64,000 bases of DNA. Origin: JAHDHW01 sp965277415 (GTDB lineage: Bacteria; Bacteroidota; Bacteroidia; Chitinophagales; Saprospiraceae). Each line of letters opens with the position of its first letter. Within the stretch, counting starts at the first letter, position 1. Positions 55,414-63,707 of the stretch are shown here, piece by piece. The stretch spans positions 83,695 to 147,694 of the forward strand of contig CBDICS010000081.1 of the NCBI GenBank assembly GCA_965277415.1, read 5' to 3'. A program made the translations under genes and the position numbers. The notes under the pieces were generated by a model. The model saw only the letters and a program-made list of their open reading frames with translations. It ran no database searches and was not told where the DNA came from.

Positions 55414-56337
55414 ATGAAAAAATATTTAATTGTTATCATCGTTTTTACGAACTATCAAAGTTCAATGTGTCAAAAGATATTATCAGATATAGAATTATTC
55501 TATCTTTCAGACTTGTTTAAAAATGCACATGAATTGAATATCTATGAATTAATTGAAAAAGATAAAAATTTAGACATTACAAGAAAATGGGAATTCAATT
55601 CTGATGGAAATATTTTGAATGAAATAGATTTTAGAGAAATGGGTTTTTTAACACTAATTGAAGAAAATATAGTTAGTGAATCCAAAACAAGTCGACGCGA
55701 ATTATTCTATGAATATGACGAAAACGGAATTTTAACCAAGCTATTAGAAAAGAAAATATTTAACAATGAATTAATATTAACCGAACATAAGTTTAACTAT
55801 GAAATAGAAAATACTATCATTGAAAATTGGAAAAGTGACTTTAATGAAATTAGTAAAATGGAATCTAAGATTGTCACAAAATTTCTAAATGAAAAGATCG
55901 ATACTATCTATATTAAATCTTGTAATTTCATTGGAGAAAGATTTGTAGAATCTATTCAAACAAATGTCCATAATTATAATCTAAAAGGACAACTAGAAAC
56001 CAAAATATCTTTCACCCAAATGAATGCTATGCCTAAACAAATAAAAATAAAAGAAACCCGAAATTCTAAAATAGTATACAAATATGATCAATTAGATAAT
56101 ATTCAAGAATTAATTGAATATGAATTCGACGATAACAATAAACCAAAGATAAGAAGAACAATAAATTTCAAATATAATACAGATTTGAGTATACTTGAAG
56201 AGATACAAGTTCATTCTGATGAATCTTATTTGCAGCAGGATTTAAATTATAAATTGAACTTCAACTCTAATGGGATAATAAAAGAGGTAATTGTTGGCGA
56301 TAAAAAATACATATATGAAGTAATGCAAAGAAAATAA
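55414..56337 (+). CDS. Hypothetical exported protein with YD-like strand repeats
   Basis: 307 aa, not recognised. A weak signal peptide (MKKYLIVIIVFTNYQSSMC) is followed by repeating beta-strand units such as KWEFNSDGNILNEIDF, LFYEYDENGILTKLLE and IVYKYDQLDNIQELIEYEFD. These recall RHS/YD repeats of Bacteroidota surface proteins. It lies 59 bases after the lipoprotein gene. Its strongly AT-rich composition is like the other ORFans to the right. Surface or periplasmic location is likely, function unknown. Confidence 0.6.
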   Translation: MKKYLIVIIVFTNYQSSMCQKILSDIELFYLSDLFKNAHELNIYELIEKDKNLDITRKWEFNSDGNILNEIDFREMGFLTLIEENIVSESKTSRRELFYEYDENGILTKLLEKKIFNNELILTEHKFNYEIENTIIENWKSDFNEISKMESKIVTKFLNEKIDTIYIKSCNFIGERFVESIQTNVHNYNLKGQLETKISFTQMNAMPKQIKIKETRNSKIVYKYDQLDNIQELIEYEFDDNNKPKIRRTINFKYNTDLSILEEIQVHSDESYLQQDLNYKLNFNSNGIIKEVIVGDKKYIYEVMQRK

Positions 56338-56456
56338 AATACACCAAGCGAATAAAGTTCAAAGCCGTCCCCAATCGCCGCCAATCGCTCCACCAATTAT
56401 ACAGCCTTCAAATCTTTCGAAATTTGTCATTGATTTTTGAATTATTTAGAGAGTGT

Positions 56457-56804
56457 TTAAGTTCGACGATAAATAATGACAACACCTGAAGAAAATTCAA
56501 TCCAAGAGAAATCATGAAGATAGTTAACATGTTTGTTTCTGCTATTTAAGGTATATCCAGTCATGTATTTATATTGGAATTTCTTTTTGTCCAGAACCGA
56601 TCTATCTATTTTAATTTGTGTTTTATTCTTACCCATTATTTCAAGTAATATTGACCGATTTCGATGTAGTATTTTATCAATATTCCGAGTAGCCTTATCC
56701 GTTACCCTTCTTAATTTCATATGATACTCACTTTTGCAAGCAGTAGAGCAAAATATTTTATCAATCCTGCCTTTCATAATATTTTTGCGAAGTTTGCAAT
56801 TCAT
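56457..56804 (-). CDS. Small zinc-ribbon-like protein of a Bacteroidota family, degenerate first Cys pair
   Basis: 115 aa. The second half of a zinc-ribbon (FCSTACKSEYH) is intact. At the N-terminus only a single Cys (MNCKLRK) remains where relatives, as I recall them, have CxxC. The middle LHRNRSILLEIMGKNKTQI and the end HDFSWIEFSSGVVIIYRR match that conserved small family, whose function is unknown. Loss of one ligand and the short N-terminus suggest a decaying copy. It is opposite in strand to its neighbours. Confidence 0.6.
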   Translation of the reverse strand: MNCKLRKNIMKGRIDKIFCSTACKSEYHMKLRRVTDKATRNIDKILHRNRSILLEIMGKNKTQIKIDRSVLDKKKFQYKYMTGYTLNSRNKHVNYLHDFSWIEFSSGVVIIYRRT

Positions 56805-56890
56805 CTTATAGGCTTATTTTAATAGGGACTTAGATTAAAATAATACAATTAAAAAGTTATTTCAAAAATCAATTTGACCCTTAGTCGTTT

Positions 56891-56921
56891 TTAACCGTTA
56901 ATATCCATTAATAACGGTTAA
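56891..56921. other. Perfect inverted repeat upstream of the tyrosine recombinase
   Basis: TTAACCGTTA (56891-56900) and TAACGGTTAA (56912-56921) are perfect 10-base arms around an 11-base spacer, 63 bases before the recombinase start. The layout suits a binding or crossover site for a tyrosine recombinase, or an operator for autoregulation. Confidence 0.5.
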
Positions 56922-56983
56922 GTGTATAAAGCTATGGAAATGAATGGATTATTTGTTATAATTTTAGGGTAAAGTTTAATGAA

Positions 56984-58102
56984 ATGACAAAAATAAATAA
57001 CAAAGTCCTAATATATATAAGCGAGAAGCCTGGATATCGATTAAAATTCTATATTCCTTTTGCTATGAAAGATATTAGGAGAAAAGTCCAAGCATTAAAT
57101 ACAAGTTGGTATCATCCTGATCAAAAAATGTGGAGCATAGTCAATGAAGATAAGATCAAAAAGCAGTTAAAGGAAATTATAAAGGGAAAATATATCGTAC
57201 AGAATAAAGGCGTTTCAAAGAAAGTACCCTCCGTTCAATTGCCTCCTCCCATGCAAAAAGCTATTGAAAAATTAGAAGAGAAAATAATATTAAAAGGATA
57301 TAGTCGAAATACATTAAAAAACTATAAAACCTTATTTATTACCTACATATCTCATTTTAAAGAAAGGGATTTAAAAGATGTATCAAAATCAGAAATCGAG
57401 TCTTTTATACTCCATTTAATAAAAGAGTATAATATATCCGAGAGTATGCAAAACAGCTTAATTAATGCTATTAAGTTTTATTATGAAAAAGTATTGGGAT
57501 TACCTAGGACTTATTATGATATTCAAAGACCAAAAAAATCCACGACCTTACCCAATGTGTTAAGTAAAGAGGAAGTTTTAAAATTGATAGATGCGCCTTC
57601 AAATATAAAACACAAAGTAATATTATATTTAATGTACAGTGCGGGCTTAAGAATAAGTGAAGTTCCAAAACTAAGGATTGAAGATATTCATTCAAAAGAA
57701 GGTTATATATTTATAAAAGGAGCTAAGGGAAAAAAAGATAGAAAAACAGTATTATCACCAATACTATTAGAATTATTGCGGTCGTATTACAAAAAGTATA
57801 AACCAGCATACTGGCTTATAGAAGGACAACAAGGAGGACAGTATAGTGTAAGAAGTATACAACAGATATATAGAAAAGCAGTCAAAGATAGTAAAGTAAA
57901 TAAATGGTCGACGCCACATACGCTAAGGCATTCATTTGCTACACATCTTTTACAACAAGGTGTCAACTTAAGGTATATTCAATCGGTATTGGGTCATAGT
58001 TCTTCAAAGACGACAGAAATATATACTCACGTAATGAATGTAAGTAATAAAAACATAACAAGTCCTTTGGATGCAATAATGAAAAGTGGTAATTTTAGGT
58101 AA
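56984..58102 (+). CDS. Tyrosine recombinase/integrase with extra N-terminal domain
   Basis: 372 aa. Residues 1-70 are an additional domain (LIYISEKPGYRLKFYIPFA, SWYHPDQKMWSIV) seen in some Bacteroidota integrases. Residues 90-175 form the SAM-like core-binding domain. The catalytic domain has Arg223 (SAGLRISEV), His312 and Arg315 (PHTLRHSFATH), His338 (LGHSSSKTT) and Tyr347 (IYTHV), so all key residues are present. It is probably active in site-specific recombination of a genomic element. Its catalytic domain is similar to the second recombinase at 60910-61813. Possible cargo is the ORFan pair just downstream. Confidence 0.92.
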   Translation: MTKINNKVLIYISEKPGYRLKFYIPFAMKDIRRKVQALNTSWYHPDQKMWSIVNEDKIKKQLKEIIKGKYIVQNKGVSKKVPSVQLPPPMQKAIEKLEEKIILKGYSRNTLKNYKTLFITYISHFKERDLKDVSKSEIESFILHLIKEYNISESMQNSLINAIKFYYEKVLGLPRTYYDIQRPKKSTTLPNVLSKEEVLKLIDAPSNIKHKVILYLMYSAGLRISEVPKLRIEDIHSKEGYIFIKGAKGKKDRKTVLSPILLELLRSYYKKYKPAYWLIEGQQGGQYSVRSIQQIYRKAVKDSKVNKWSTPHTLRHSFATHLLQQGVNLRYIQSVLGHSSSKTTEIYTHVMNVSNKNITSPLDAIMKSGNFR

Positions 58103-58262
58103 ATACATAGTAGAAATAAACGAAGTTTTGTGTGGAGTAGCGTTTATTCGGATGTTAGTGGCAATAAAACGAAATTCAATTTGACAGTTCCTAAAAAAAT
58201 ATTATTTTCATCTTATGAAATCGACTTTCAATCTAAAAAATAATAAACCACAATAATATTAT

Positions 58263-58877
58263 ATGATATTCAAAATATTAAAAGGGCTTATAATTCCAGG
58301 ACTTATAATTCCGATATTAATTGGTTTGTTATTCCATAAATCCAGTAAATTTCCTGATACAGAAAAATACTGGAATAGATGGTTATTAAAAAATATATGG
58401 GCTTACATACTTATAATTACAACAGGGTATCAAATTTATACTGAATATAAATTCTTAAACCGTCATGAAACAGAAGCTCAAAAACTCGTTCTTTTTAATT
58501 ATCGCGATTTTGAAAAAGAATTAGAAACGGACTTAGACACTTCGAAAATTGAGAACAAAAATTTGATCAAAGACCTTTTATATAAATTTCAAATGGCTGA
58601 ATATGCATTCGAAAAAGCTGATTATAAAAAACATAACGAAATTTTAAAAGAAATTATATCAGGGGAAGATGAGTTTCAGAAATTTAAAAAGACAGAATCC
58701 CATGCATTACTTAACAATTTAGCAGTTGTTACTTTCTATGATTCTAGGAACAAAGGGTTCAAATGTTCTAATTACTTGTTTAGAGCATCTCAAAATAAGA
58801 ATATATCAAACTCAGCGAAAGATGACATTAATAAAAATTTACAAATCTTAGATAAAATATTAAACGAAAATGATTAG
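58263..58877 (+). CDS. Hypothetical membrane protein
   Basis: 204 aa, not recognised. There are two N-terminal membrane helices (LIIPGLIIPILIGLLFH and IWAYILIITTGYQIYT), then a helical, charged soluble part with LLYKFQMAEYAFEKADY, reminiscent of TPR-like helices. It overlaps the next gene by 8 bases, so the two are coupled and may act together. Composition is very AT-rich. Confidence 0.6.
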   Translation: MIFKILKGLIIPGLIIPILIGLLFHKSSKFPDTEKYWNRWLLKNIWAYILIITTGYQIYTEYKFLNRHETEAQKLVLFNYRDFEKELETDLDTSKIENKNLIKDLLYKFQMAEYAFEKADYKKHNEILKEIISGEDEFQKFKKTESHALLNNLAVVTFYDSRNKGFKCSNYLFRASQNKNISNSAKDDINKNLQILDKILNEND

Positions 58878-59481
58878 TTCAGTACTTGACAACATAATAT
58901 TTAGTTATAAAAATATTCTAAGAAAAAGGCCAAAAGTCATTTTTATAATGCTAATCTATGTTATTTTTATTTTTACTTTTAGCATTTATAAATCTCAATT
59001 AAAATCAAGCGACATAAAAAAGAAGGAACTAGAAGTACTTAGAAATGATATTAAAATAAAAGACAAAATAATAAATAACTTAAATTTTGAAAATAATAGT
59101 TTATTGTACCCTGATTTAAAATATAAAGAAAAACTAGATACTATTGATAAAATTAGATTGCTTCGCATGATGGAATATGCAAATTTAGCTATAAAAAATG
59201 AAGATTTTGATTATGCTTTGGAAATATATAATGATGCAGAAAAAGAGTTAACAACATCCATAATACCATATAAAAAATCAAAAATATTATATCAAAAAGG
59301 AGATATGGATAAATGCATAAAGGAATTAAGGAAATCAATCGATAGTGATCCAGAAGTTAAATATCCAGAATTAAGATTAATATTAAGTACCTTATTACAA
59401 ACTAACAAAGACGATTCTAAAGAAATAATAAAACTAATAAAAGAATACATAAATAATATTGAAACCGCCACTAATAATTAA
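58870..59481 (+). CDS. Hypothetical membrane-anchored helical-repeat protein
   Basis: 203 aa, not recognised. One membrane helix near the N-terminus (VIFIMLIYVIFIFTFSIY) is followed by a coiled coil (LEVLRNDIKIKDKIINNL) and two to three TPR-like helix pairs (MMEYANLAIKNEDFDYALEI, LYQKGDMDKCIKELRKSI). Such repeats bind partner proteins. Its coupling with the preceding two-helix gene suggests a small membrane complex of unknown purpose. Confidence 0.6.
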   Translation: MISSVLDNIIFSYKNILRKRPKVIFIMLIYVIFIFTFSIYKSQLKSSDIKKKELEVLRNDIKIKDKIINNLNFENNSLLYPDLKYKEKLDTIDKIRLLRMMEYANLAIKNEDFDYALEIYNDAEKELTTSIIPYKKSKILYQKGDMDKCIKELRKSIDSDPEVKYPELRLILSTLLQTNKDDSKEIIKLIKEYINNIETATNN

Positions 59482-59756
59482 GGTCCAAAGTCGCCTACAG
59501 GGCAAGACTTTGACTTTAATGTTGAACGAAACCGGTCACCAAGGATTAATCCGTCTGCTATGGGGATTGAATAAAAAGCGTAAACATATACAAGCAGCTA
59601 TACAGCCTGATTAATTTTTTTTATTAAAAATAATAAATGATTTTTTCCATATTATTCATGTTATTATTAAAGTTTAAAGGCATAAGAATAAAAAAGTAGA
59701 AGCTTTTCAGGGTACAAGACATTAATGTTTCAGGTGTCCAAAGAACACGAGTTAGT

Positions 59757-60929
59757 TTATTTTACAGAATTTAAGTATTGAAGAGTCTTCTTAAAAGGCG
59801 AACCTCTAACAGGAGGCAAAACCTCTAAAATAAGATGAGGAGTAATTTTCTCACAACAGCTACACCAAGCAGGTCGATGTAAATCAGATAAAGGTTTATT
59901 AATAGTTTTAGCTAGAGGAGTAGGAGCTAAGACTTTCAAAGACTTCCGTGCAACCTCCAATTGTATTTTCTTATTCCGATTAGCGAGGAAGCCATAATGC
60001 CGAATACGAATAAAGCGATGAGGAATGATATGCATGGCAAATCGTCGGATAAATTCCTTGACCTCTAGAGTCATGACTTTTTGCTTGGCTTGATTGCGAT
60101 AATCTTTATATCTGAAGGCAATCTGCTGAGGGCTTACAGCAGTAATTCTATAATTAGTAATGGCAACTTTATGAGAATATCGACCTAGGTATTCAATAAC
60201 ATTTTGAGGTTTTAAAAAAGGTCTTTTGGCATAAGTAATCCATTGTTTTTTAAATAGCTGTTTGAATAAATCGGAAGGGATGTCACTAGAAGGAATATTT
60301 TTTGATCTAATGAGGTGCCTCAATTGTTTGACAAATCGAGCTCTAAAGATAAGCCCCATGACTTGTCGATTGAAAAGATACTTCCCTTTGGATTTGCTTG
60401 CTTTCCAAACTCCTTTTTTATTCAAACCCCCGCCTGGAACGATGCAATGGAGATGAGGGTGTAAAGCTAAGTTCGATCCCCAAGTGTGGAGTACAGCAGT
60501 CATTCCCGTTTGCGCACCCAACCATTTTGGATCATGCCCCAGTTTATTAATAGTATACCAAGCACTGGTAAATAAACAATTATACAAGGCTTTGGGATAC
60601 TTCCTACAAAGTTGATTAAGAGCATTAGGCAAAGTAAAGACGACATGAAAATAAGGGACAGGCAGCAAATCTGCTTCTCTGTGCCTGATCCATTTTTCTC
60701 GATCACTAGCTTGACACTTAGGGCAATTTCGATTACGACAGGAGTTGTGTTGAAACTGAATTGAGCCACAATCTGTACAAACTATTTTATGAGTACCCAG
60801 TGCCTTAGTACGACAATTGGCAATGGCTTGTAAGACTTTTTTTTGATGTACAGTAAAAGCATGACTGTTCCAAACCCAATTCAAGTGTTGTCGAATGATA
60901 GTACCAATATCATACTTTGGTCTGCTCAT
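59757..60929 (-). CDS. IS91-family transposase (HUH, Y2)
   Basis: The start is ATG 60929 (MSRPKYDIGTIIRQHL); the longer frame upstream is overlap with the recombinase. 390 aa. The zinc-finger region has Cys51, 54, 64, 69 and 72 (CTDCG ... CRNRNCPKC), the HUH-type motif HPHLH is at 157-161, and the two catalytic tyrosines are Tyr247 and Tyr251 in YLGRYSHK. It drives single-strand rolling-circle type transposition. All key residues are intact. It overlaps the recombinase stop by 20 bases. Confidence 0.95.
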   Translation of the reverse strand: MSRPKYDIGTIIRQHLNWVWNSHAFTVHQKKVLQAIANCRTKALGTHKIVCTDCGSIQFQHNSCRNRNCPKCQASDREKWIRHREADLLPVPYFHVVFTLPNALNQLCRKYPKALYNCLFTSAWYTINKLGHDPKWLGAQTGMTAVLHTWGSNLALHPHLHCIVPGGGLNKKGVWKASKSKGKYLFNRQVMGLIFRARFVKQLRHLIRSKNIPSSDIPSDLFKQLFKKQWITYAKRPFLKPQNVIEYLGRYSHKVAITNYRITAVSPQQIAFRYKDYRNQAKQKVMTLEVKEFIRRFAMHIIPHRFIRIRHYGFLANRNKKIQLEVARKSLKVLAPTPLAKTINKPLSDLHRPAWCSCCEKITPHLILEVLPPVRGSPFKKTLQYLNSVK

Positions 60930-61813
60930 GAGCTTCGGGATATAAAGTATCAAAAGGACTATAAGCTCGGTCTCTGGATCGGCCAGCGACATGCAAATAA
61001 ACCATAGTGGTGACAATATCTTCGTGTCCGAGTAAATCCCTGATCGTGAGTATGTCAAGTCCTTCTTCACACAGATGCGTAGCAAAACTATGTCGAAGAG
61101 TATGAACAGAAACCTTCTTTTGAATGGAAGTCTTTTTTACAGTAGCCCGAAAGATATGTTGAATGGCTCGTTTACTGAGGGAGGAATGTCCGTCCTGTCC
61201 ATTAAAGACAAAAGTGCGAGGTTTACAGGTTTGATAATATTTTATTAATCCGAGTTTAATTTTTTTAGAAAGGGGCACGATTCGATCTTTATTATACTTA
61301 GCTTGTCTGATATGGATAGTCATCCGATCGAAATCAATATCAGCCTGTTTCAAATTATGAACTTCACTAATGCGAAGTCCAGCGGAATAGATGAGGCAAA
61401 ATAACACACGGTGTTTAAGGTACTTAGGCGCAGCAAATAATTCCCTGCACTCCTGTCTATTCAAGACAGTAGGCAAAGTCTTCAAACGTTTAATGGAAGG
61501 CAAGCGAATAGCTCGATCTTCGCGTCCAATTAATCGAAAGGCTAACCGAAGTCCATAGACAGTATGTTTAAAATAAGAGTAAGAAGGGTTTTGAGTATCT
61601 CTAATTAAGAGGAGGTACTCATTAATTTTATCATCCTCTAAGAGCGTAGGGCAGACCTTGAAATAGAGCGCAGCTTTAGCAAGCGAACGGCCATAGTTTT
61701 TAAGAGTAGATTCACTCCCACCATTGAGTCGAATATTGGTGAGTAATTGTTGAAAAGTTTTAGCAAAGGAAGGAACCTGCTGGCAGGCGTTTTCAATAAT
61801 CGTTTTTTTTCAT
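60910..61813 (-). pseudogene. Tyrosine recombinase of the IS91-like element, start out of frame by one base (A8 tract)
   Basis: The catalytic part is intact: SAGLRISEV (Arg), HTLRHSFATH (His, Arg), LGHEDIVTTMVYLHV (His, Tyr). The same frame continues upstream of the TTG at 61503 without a stop, through a core-binding domain (FAKTFQQLLTNIRLNGGSES, TLKNYGRSLAKAALYF), up to 61802. There the only sensible ATG (61813-61811) is followed by eight A. With seven, it would read MKKTIIENACQQVP in frame, about 300 aa, normal for the family. As it stands translation from this ATG stops after six codons. Slippage on A8, a low-level alternative start, or a sequencing error could each explain it. Confidence 0.82.
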
Positions 61814-61931
61814 TATTTTGGATTTAATATTTAATAATGAAATAAAGGTACGAGGATTTATTTTGAGGTGGTGGTTACCTTTAGGTTTTGTTCAACAAAG
61901 TGTTTTTCATGTTCTAAGCAAATAAAACGTA

Positions 61932-62936
61932 CTATTTTTTTTGATATATAGTGTTATTTTTAACACAAGCTAAAAGAATATGAATAAGTTTGTTTCGAAC
62001 CGCATTTAAAACGCTCATTTTGTTTTTTCCTTCAGCGACTTTTCGATTAAAATACTCATGCATAATATTACCTTTCCTAATAGTTACCATAGCAGCGAGG
62101 TGGAGCATTTTTTTAATTTCTTTGTTTGCAAGATGAGAGATTCTGGTTTTGCCTTTAAGACTAGTACCTGAAGCATGTTCGAAAGGAGCGACCCCAGCAA
62201 AACAAGCTAATTGTCGAGGATCTGTTAGTCGAGTAAAACCATGTGTTATTTGAATTAATTTAGAACTAATAATTTGGCCAAAACCAGGTGTTGACATGAC
62301 GATTTTAGTTTTTTGAGCGAGCTCAATATCTTCCTCCAACAATGTCTTGATCCGATCATCATATTGTTGGATGGCCGCTTTCATCGCACTCATAGGAACT
62401 TGTGTGATTTCGTCCATTTCAAGATGCAAGTCATCTTCGACAAAACCTATTTCTTCTTTTAAAGAATTACGCAAACTCATTAAATACTTTACCATTCGAT
62501 CACGGTGAGAAATTAGTAGACCTAATCGTTGAATAGTCTTAGAAGTAGGCTTCCAAAGTCTTGCTTTACGCTGAAAATCAATTGCATAAGTAGCAATTCT
62601 TTGCGCATCTATTTTATCATTTTTTCCTCTTTGAACTCCAATGCTTCGTTTAATTTGTAAAGCACTTTCCAACCATATGTCTGTATCGACGTGCTGATCT
62701 AAAGACTTTAAAAGCGGCGCTGAATAAAACCCTGAATGTTCTAAACAAACCAAACAAGTGGAGAATAAATCAGTGTGAGATTGGAATTCCTGAAGCTCCT
62801 CCATCCATGAAAGGATAGCGTTTTGTTTATTAGTAACGACTCCTTCTTTAAGGAGGATATTCTCTTCATTTCTAAGTGCATAATTAAAAGTCGATTTGCT
62901 TATATCGATACCTAGATAAAATTGATAAGTTGTCAT
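61932..62936 (-). CDS. IS110-family transposase (DEDD plus Tnp20 serine domain)
   Basis: 334 aa. The RuvC-like DEDD domain has Asp11 (GIDISKST), Glu66 (CLEHSGFY), Asp107 and Asp110 (KNDKIDAQR). A helical region follows, then Transposase_20 with MSTPGFGQIISSKLI, FAGVAPFEHASGTS (catalytic Ser around 256) and ISHLANKEIKKMLHLAA. It is complete. Members are guided by a bridge RNA made from the element's non-coding end. A small GTGTTATTTTTAACAC hairpin overlaps the 3' end. Confidence 0.95.
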   Translation of the reverse strand: MTTYQFYLGIDISKSTFNYALRNEENILLKEGVVTNKQNAILSWMEELQEFQSHTDLFSTCLVCLEHSGFYSAPLLKSLDQHVDTDIWLESALQIKRSIGVQRGKNDKIDAQRIATYAIDFQRKARLWKPTSKTIQRLGLLISHRDRMVKYLMSLRNSLKEEIGFVEDDLHLEMDEITQVPMSAMKAAIQQYDDRIKTLLEEDIELAQKTKIVMSTPGFGQIISSKLIQITHGFTRLTDPRQLACFAGVAPFEHASGTSLKGKTRISHLANKEIKKMLHLAAMVTIRKGNIMHEYFNRKVAEGKNKMSVLNAVRNKLIHILLACVKNNTIYQKK

Positions 62937-63210
62937 TTTTTATTAATTTTAAAATAAGAAGAAATGTGGTAATTTTTCGCATTGCGCCATTACCTTACTA
63001 ATAGGCTCTATGGCCTGAATTTTCATCTGGACTAAAGCGAAAAAAAAGACCGATAGCACTGAAACACATTATAGGATCGGTGTCCTTCAAAACGTCTTAG
63101 GTAGCTAGCCGGTCTTACCATTTTTTACAACTTTAATTTAGAGAATTTAAATTAGATATTTCTAATGTCTACTTGAGGTAATTGATTTTTTATATATTTA
63201 TATTGCTGTC
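62937..63210 (-). ncRNA. Candidate IS110 bridge RNA in the left end
   Basis: The 274 bases upstream of the transposase have no coding frame but three stem-loops. They are AAGACCGGCTAGC with GCTATCGGTCTT (63116-63104 with 63057-63046), an AGGC/GCCT hairpin near 63003-63017, and GGTAATGG...TTACC-type pairing at 62994-62968 with an inner CGCATTGCG. IS110-group elements encode their bridge RNA exactly here. RNA ends are unknown. Confidence 0.6.
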
Positions 63211-63291
63211 AAGTGTTGTTGAAATTGTATATTGTAAAACTAAAGGCAGAACGTACATAGTCGCTAAACGCGCCTACGTCGTCTGCACCGA

Positions 63292-63600
63292 GCGTCAGAG
63301 TGTAAAAAAACTAAAAAACTTATGCTGAGGATTGGCTATACTTCTTTTTTTACGTACTCCCCTGCGATAGAGGGGTGAGTATTTTTACAGACTGGCGTCA
63401 GAGTGTAAAAAAACTAAAAAACTTATGCTGAGGATTGGCTATACTTCTTTTTTTACGTACTCCCCTGCGATAGAGGGGTGAGTATTTTTACAGACTGGCG
63501 TCAGAGTGTAAAAAAACTAAAAAACTTATGCTGAGGATTGGCTATACTTCTTTTTTTACGTACTCCCCTACGATAGAGGGGTGAGTATTTTTACGGACTG
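63292..63600. repeat. Three tandem 103-bp repeats with internal hairpins
   Basis: Units begin at 63292, 63395 and 63498 with GCGTCAGAGTG. Units 1 and 2 are identical; unit 3 has two substitutions (CCCTACG for CCCTGCG, ACGGACTG for ACAGACTG). Each holds a hairpin ACTCCCCT...AGAGGGGTGAGT, and across unit borders TTTTTACA pairs with TGTAAAAA. There is no coding frame. Function is unknown. Confidence 0.9.
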
Positions 63601-63640
63601 GCGTTCGCTGCAAGCAAAAGAAAAAAAACAGCGACTACGC
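63601..63640. repeat. Hairpin bordering the 103-bp repeats
   Basis: GCGT-TCGCTG pairs with CAGCGA-(CT)-ACGC, a 10-bp stem with a two-base bulge around an A-rich loop. On the other border, TAGTCGCT (63258-63265) is the inverse of AGCGACTA inside this hairpin, so the repeats lie between inverted words. Confidence 0.6.
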
Positions 63641-63707
63641 AAATAGAATGCGTACATGGGGAATAAATTTGCAGAATATTGATTAACTAATTTTAAAATC
63701 GAAGATT

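Larger units (their letters stand above)
59520..61897 (-). mobile_element. IS91-like element with accessory tyrosine recombinase
   Basis: It contains a complete IS91-type transposase and, upstream in the same operon, a tyrosine recombinase. Imperfect terminal inverted repeats bound it: TGTTGAACGAAACC at 59520-59533 and GGTTTTGTTCAACA at 61884-61897 (13 of 14), with further matches inward (GGTCACCA / TGGTTACC). IS91 elements usually lack clear inverted ends, so the borders are tentative. The right end meets the IS110 element. The stretch 59534-59756 holds no gene. Confidence 0.65.
61898..63217 (-). mobile_element. IS110-family element inserted at the end of the IS91-like element
   Basis: AAGTGTT occurs at both sides (61898-61904 and 63211-63217). 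Taking one copy out leaves TTCAACAA-AGTG-TTGTTGAA, a perfect palindrome with 8-base arms, as the inferred empty site. Inside are a short right end (27 bases after the stop), the transposase and a 274-base left end, the layout of IS110-group elements. Length is about 1.3 kb, typical. Confidence 0.75.

Noticed and set aside
56338..56456. CCAATCGC repeats after the 307-aa gene as a regulatory site
   Set aside because: Only two near copies (CCCAATCGCC, GCCAATCGC) are present and no clear fold or partner was found.
60930..61085. Longer N-terminus of the IS91 transposase
   Set aside because: This part is the overlapping recombinase read in another frame; conserved sequence begins at MSRPKYD.
63292..63600. 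CRISPR array
   Set aside because: The 103-bp units are contiguous without spacers, far longer than CRISPR repeats, and no cas gene is present.
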